15,682 bases of DNA from B16-G9 sp964455635 (GTDB lineage Bacteria; Bacteroidota; Bacteroidia; Bacteroidales; F082). Positions 14,698 through 15,682 of this stretch are shown one piece after another (position 1 is the first letter of the stretch; each line of letters opens with the position of its first letter). Made by a program: the position numbers and the translations under genes. The notes below the pieces were generated by a model. That model did not search any database and was not told the origin of the DNA. It worked only from the letters and a program-made list of their open reading frames with translations. The DNA lies in NCBI GenBank assembly GCA_964455635.1, contig CAYVWX010000051.1, positions 1 to 15,682 of the forward strand. Reading direction: 5' to 3'.

Positions 14698-15369
14698 TTA
14701 AACATCTCTTAAAAATGATTCAAGGTTTTGAAATTTATCGTGATAGTCTTCCACCGAGCGTTTTATTACTTCGTAAGCTTCATCTTTACCGTAAACGTGC
14801 GAAATTTCCACATCTATTTGTTTGCCGGGCAAATCTTTATAGGTAAGAAAATAGTGTTTTAACCTGTCCACAACCAATTCGGGCAGTTCCGAAATGTCGT
14901 TAAACGAGCTGTAAAAGGCATCGTTGTTTAACACGGCTACAATTTTATCGTCGGCTTCGTTGCTGTCGATCATCCTGAAACCGCCAATGGGGCGGGCACG
15001 TACCAAAATATCGCCATGCGCAATCTCTTTTTCCGTAAGTACACAAATATCAATGGGGTCGCCATCACCTATAATATCCGATCGTCCGGTTTTTTCGTTG
15101 CAAAACTCAGCTACTTTTTTTGAGCTGTAGGTTTGGGGTACAAAGCCATACAATGCCGGAACCACGTTTGAATATTTTTGAGGTCTGTCAATTCTCAAAT
15201 ATCCCGATTCTTTATCTACTTCATATTTTACCGTATCGGTGGGCACCATTTCAATGTAACAGGTAACCACTTCGGGAGCTTTGGTGCCTATTTCAACACC
15301 ATGCCAGGGATGCGATTTGTAGCGTAATCCCATTAATTTTCCAATGGGATCCATTAATTTATTTGGCAT
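14698..15369 (-). CDS. ppa: inorganic pyrophosphatase, family I
   Basis: This encodes a 223-residue soluble cytoplasmic enzyme that hydrolyses pyrophosphate to phosphate, pulling biosynthetic reactions forward. The family I signature D-x-D-P-x-D-x is seen as DGDPIDI (Asp102, Asp104, Asp107). The later metal-binding acidic residues are in FRMIDSNEADDKIVAV (Asp135 and Asp140 as the likely pair). Substrate-site elements include YGFVPQTYS (74-82) and the Lys/Tyr region around residues 171-178. The protein is longer than the 175-residue E. coli enzyme: it has an N-terminal extension of about 35 residues and an insert near 80-98, as in other Bacteroidota members. The ATG at 15367-15369 lies 24 nt after a -7 element. 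No evidence of co-transcription with topA, since a terminator separates them. Confidence 0.95.
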   Translation of the reverse strand: MPNKLMDPIGKLMGLRYKSHPWHGVEIGTKAPEVVTCYIEMVPTDTVKYEVDKESGYLRIDRPQKYSNVVPALYGFVPQTYSSKKVAEFCNEKTGRSDIIGDGDPIDICVLTEKEIAHGDILVRARPIGGFRMIDSNEADDKIVAVLNNDAFYSSFNDISELPELVVDRLKHYFLTYKDLPGKQIDVEISHVYGKDEAYEVIKRSVEDYHDKFQNLESFLRDV

Positions 15370-15393
15370 AATTTAGTTTTTTTAAAATTTTTG

Positions 15394-15401
15394 CAAAGGT
15401 A
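15394..15401 (-). promoter_or_regulatory. -7 promoter element for ppa
   Basis: The minus strand reads TACCTTTG (TAnnTTTG), 24 nt before the ppa ATG, implying a short A/T-rich leader. No clear TTG -33 box at the expected distance. Confidence 0.5.
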
Positions 15402-15498
15402 TTAATTCTTCCTTTCTTTACTTCGTAACATTTTTGCGTAATTTTACCGGCTTAAGTAAATTATAGATTTTAAAACATAAAAACATATTAACAGATTC

Positions 15499-15531
15499 AC
15501 CCTGTGGAATAGTTTTTAAATTCCACAGGGT
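15499..15531. repeat. perfect 12-bp inverted repeat
   Basis: The arms ACCCTGTGGAAT (15499-15510) and ATTCCACAGGGT (15520-15531) are exact inverse complements around a 9-nt A/T loop. No T-run follows on either strand, so it is a poor intrinsic terminator. It could be a protein-binding palindrome, an RNA hairpin, or a unit of a dispersed palindromic repeat. Confidence 0.65.
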
Positions 15532-15597
15532 AAACAAATTTATAAACAGATAAACCATTCATGCCGGAAAATCGTCACACAGCAGCACGATTAAAAA

Positions 15598-15682
15598 GCT
15601 CCGTTAGGAGCGAAATATTTATAGCCTCGGGTTTCAACCCGGGGTATAAAAAAAACACGTTACCCGTTTTGGCGGGATTTTT
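15598..15682. repeat. three-hairpin intergenic repeat element, continues past edge
   Basis: Hairpin 1 has arms GCTCC/GGAGC around GTTA (15598-15611). A GAAATATTTATAG linker follows. Hairpin 2 (15625-15644) pairs CCTCGGGT with ACCCGGGG through one T.G wobble around TTCA. Hairpin 3 (15663-15676) pairs CCCG with CGGG and runs into ATTTTT at the edge. The pattern of a short GC hairpin plus an AAATATTTATAG-like linker resembles dispersed non-coding repeats I recall from Bacteroidota intergenic regions; I cannot verify this here. Hairpins 1 (minus) and 3 (plus) each have a T-run and could act as terminators. Confidence 0.45.

Larger units (their letters stand above)
15402..15682. other. non-coding right edge with structured repeats
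   Basis: No open frame of note lies upstream of ppa to the window end. The first 95 bases are plain A/T-rich sequence. They are followed by the 12-bp inverted repeat at 15499-15531, about 65 bases without visible structure, and the three-hairpin element from 15598 to the edge. Whether a gene starts beyond the edge cannot be seen. Confidence 0.6.

Noticed and set aside
1..15682. tRNA, rRNA, CRISPR array, transposase or integrase genes
   Set aside because: No cloverleaf-like gene, no spaced direct-repeat array and no transposase or recombinase motif were seen on either strand.

Overview
The window looks like a chromosomal stretch from a member of the phylum Bacteroidota, probably an anaerobic Bacteroidales/Marinilabiliales-type organism. 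Four things point there: two secreted proteins ending in type IX secretion (T9SS) type-A sorting domains, a TAnnTTTG -7 promoter element in front of most transcription units, little Shine-Dalgarno signal, and a tryptophanase of the Bacteroidetes length. Calls rest on hand translation and family knowledge; no database search was possible.

Left part (1-2859, minus strand): one apparent operon reading right to left. It encodes an MlaE-type lipid-transport permease, an MlaF-type ATPase that overlaps mlaE by 4 nt (ATGA), a CvpA-family membrane protein, and an alpha/beta hydrolase cut off by the left window edge. The hydrolase begins at a TTG codon. No substrate-binding MCE/MlaD gene lies among the genes visible here. 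Diverging from this operon (2916-4032, plus strand) are a 64-residue lipoprotein and a second, unrelated alpha/beta hydrolase 10 nt downstream. Lipid traffic at the envelope flanked by two Ser-His hydrolases is a plausible theme, but that is inference.

Middle (4077-9030): two divergently transcribed, paralogous T9SS cargo proteins of 558 and 1026 residues share a 196-nt promoter region. The short protein corresponds domain for domain to the C-terminal half of the long one. The long one adds a carboxypeptidase-regulatory-like domain, an extra MAM-like domain and an Fn3-like stretch in front. A 419-nt non-coding region (9031-9449) then leads into tryptophanase (tnaA). Its active-site residues are those of tryptophanase rather than tyrosine phenol-lyase.

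Right part (10985-15682, minus strand): a winged-helix Fic-fold protein whose Fic motif has Gln in place of the catalytic His, then topA (DNA topoisomerase I), then ppa (family I inorganic pyrophosphatase). In front of the Fic gene are four TAGCTCA half-sites at 22/21/22-bp centre spacing with exact dyad placement, covering the promoter. This is the most interesting regulatory structure in the window. The last 280 bases carry no gene. They hold a perfect 12-bp inverted repeat and, at the very edge, a run of three hairpins resembling dispersed non-coding repeats of Bacteroidota genomes.

No tRNA, rRNA, CRISPR array, transposase or clearly broken gene was seen. The best candidate for something undescribed is the Fic (His-to-Gln) winged-helix protein with its symmetric four-site operator.
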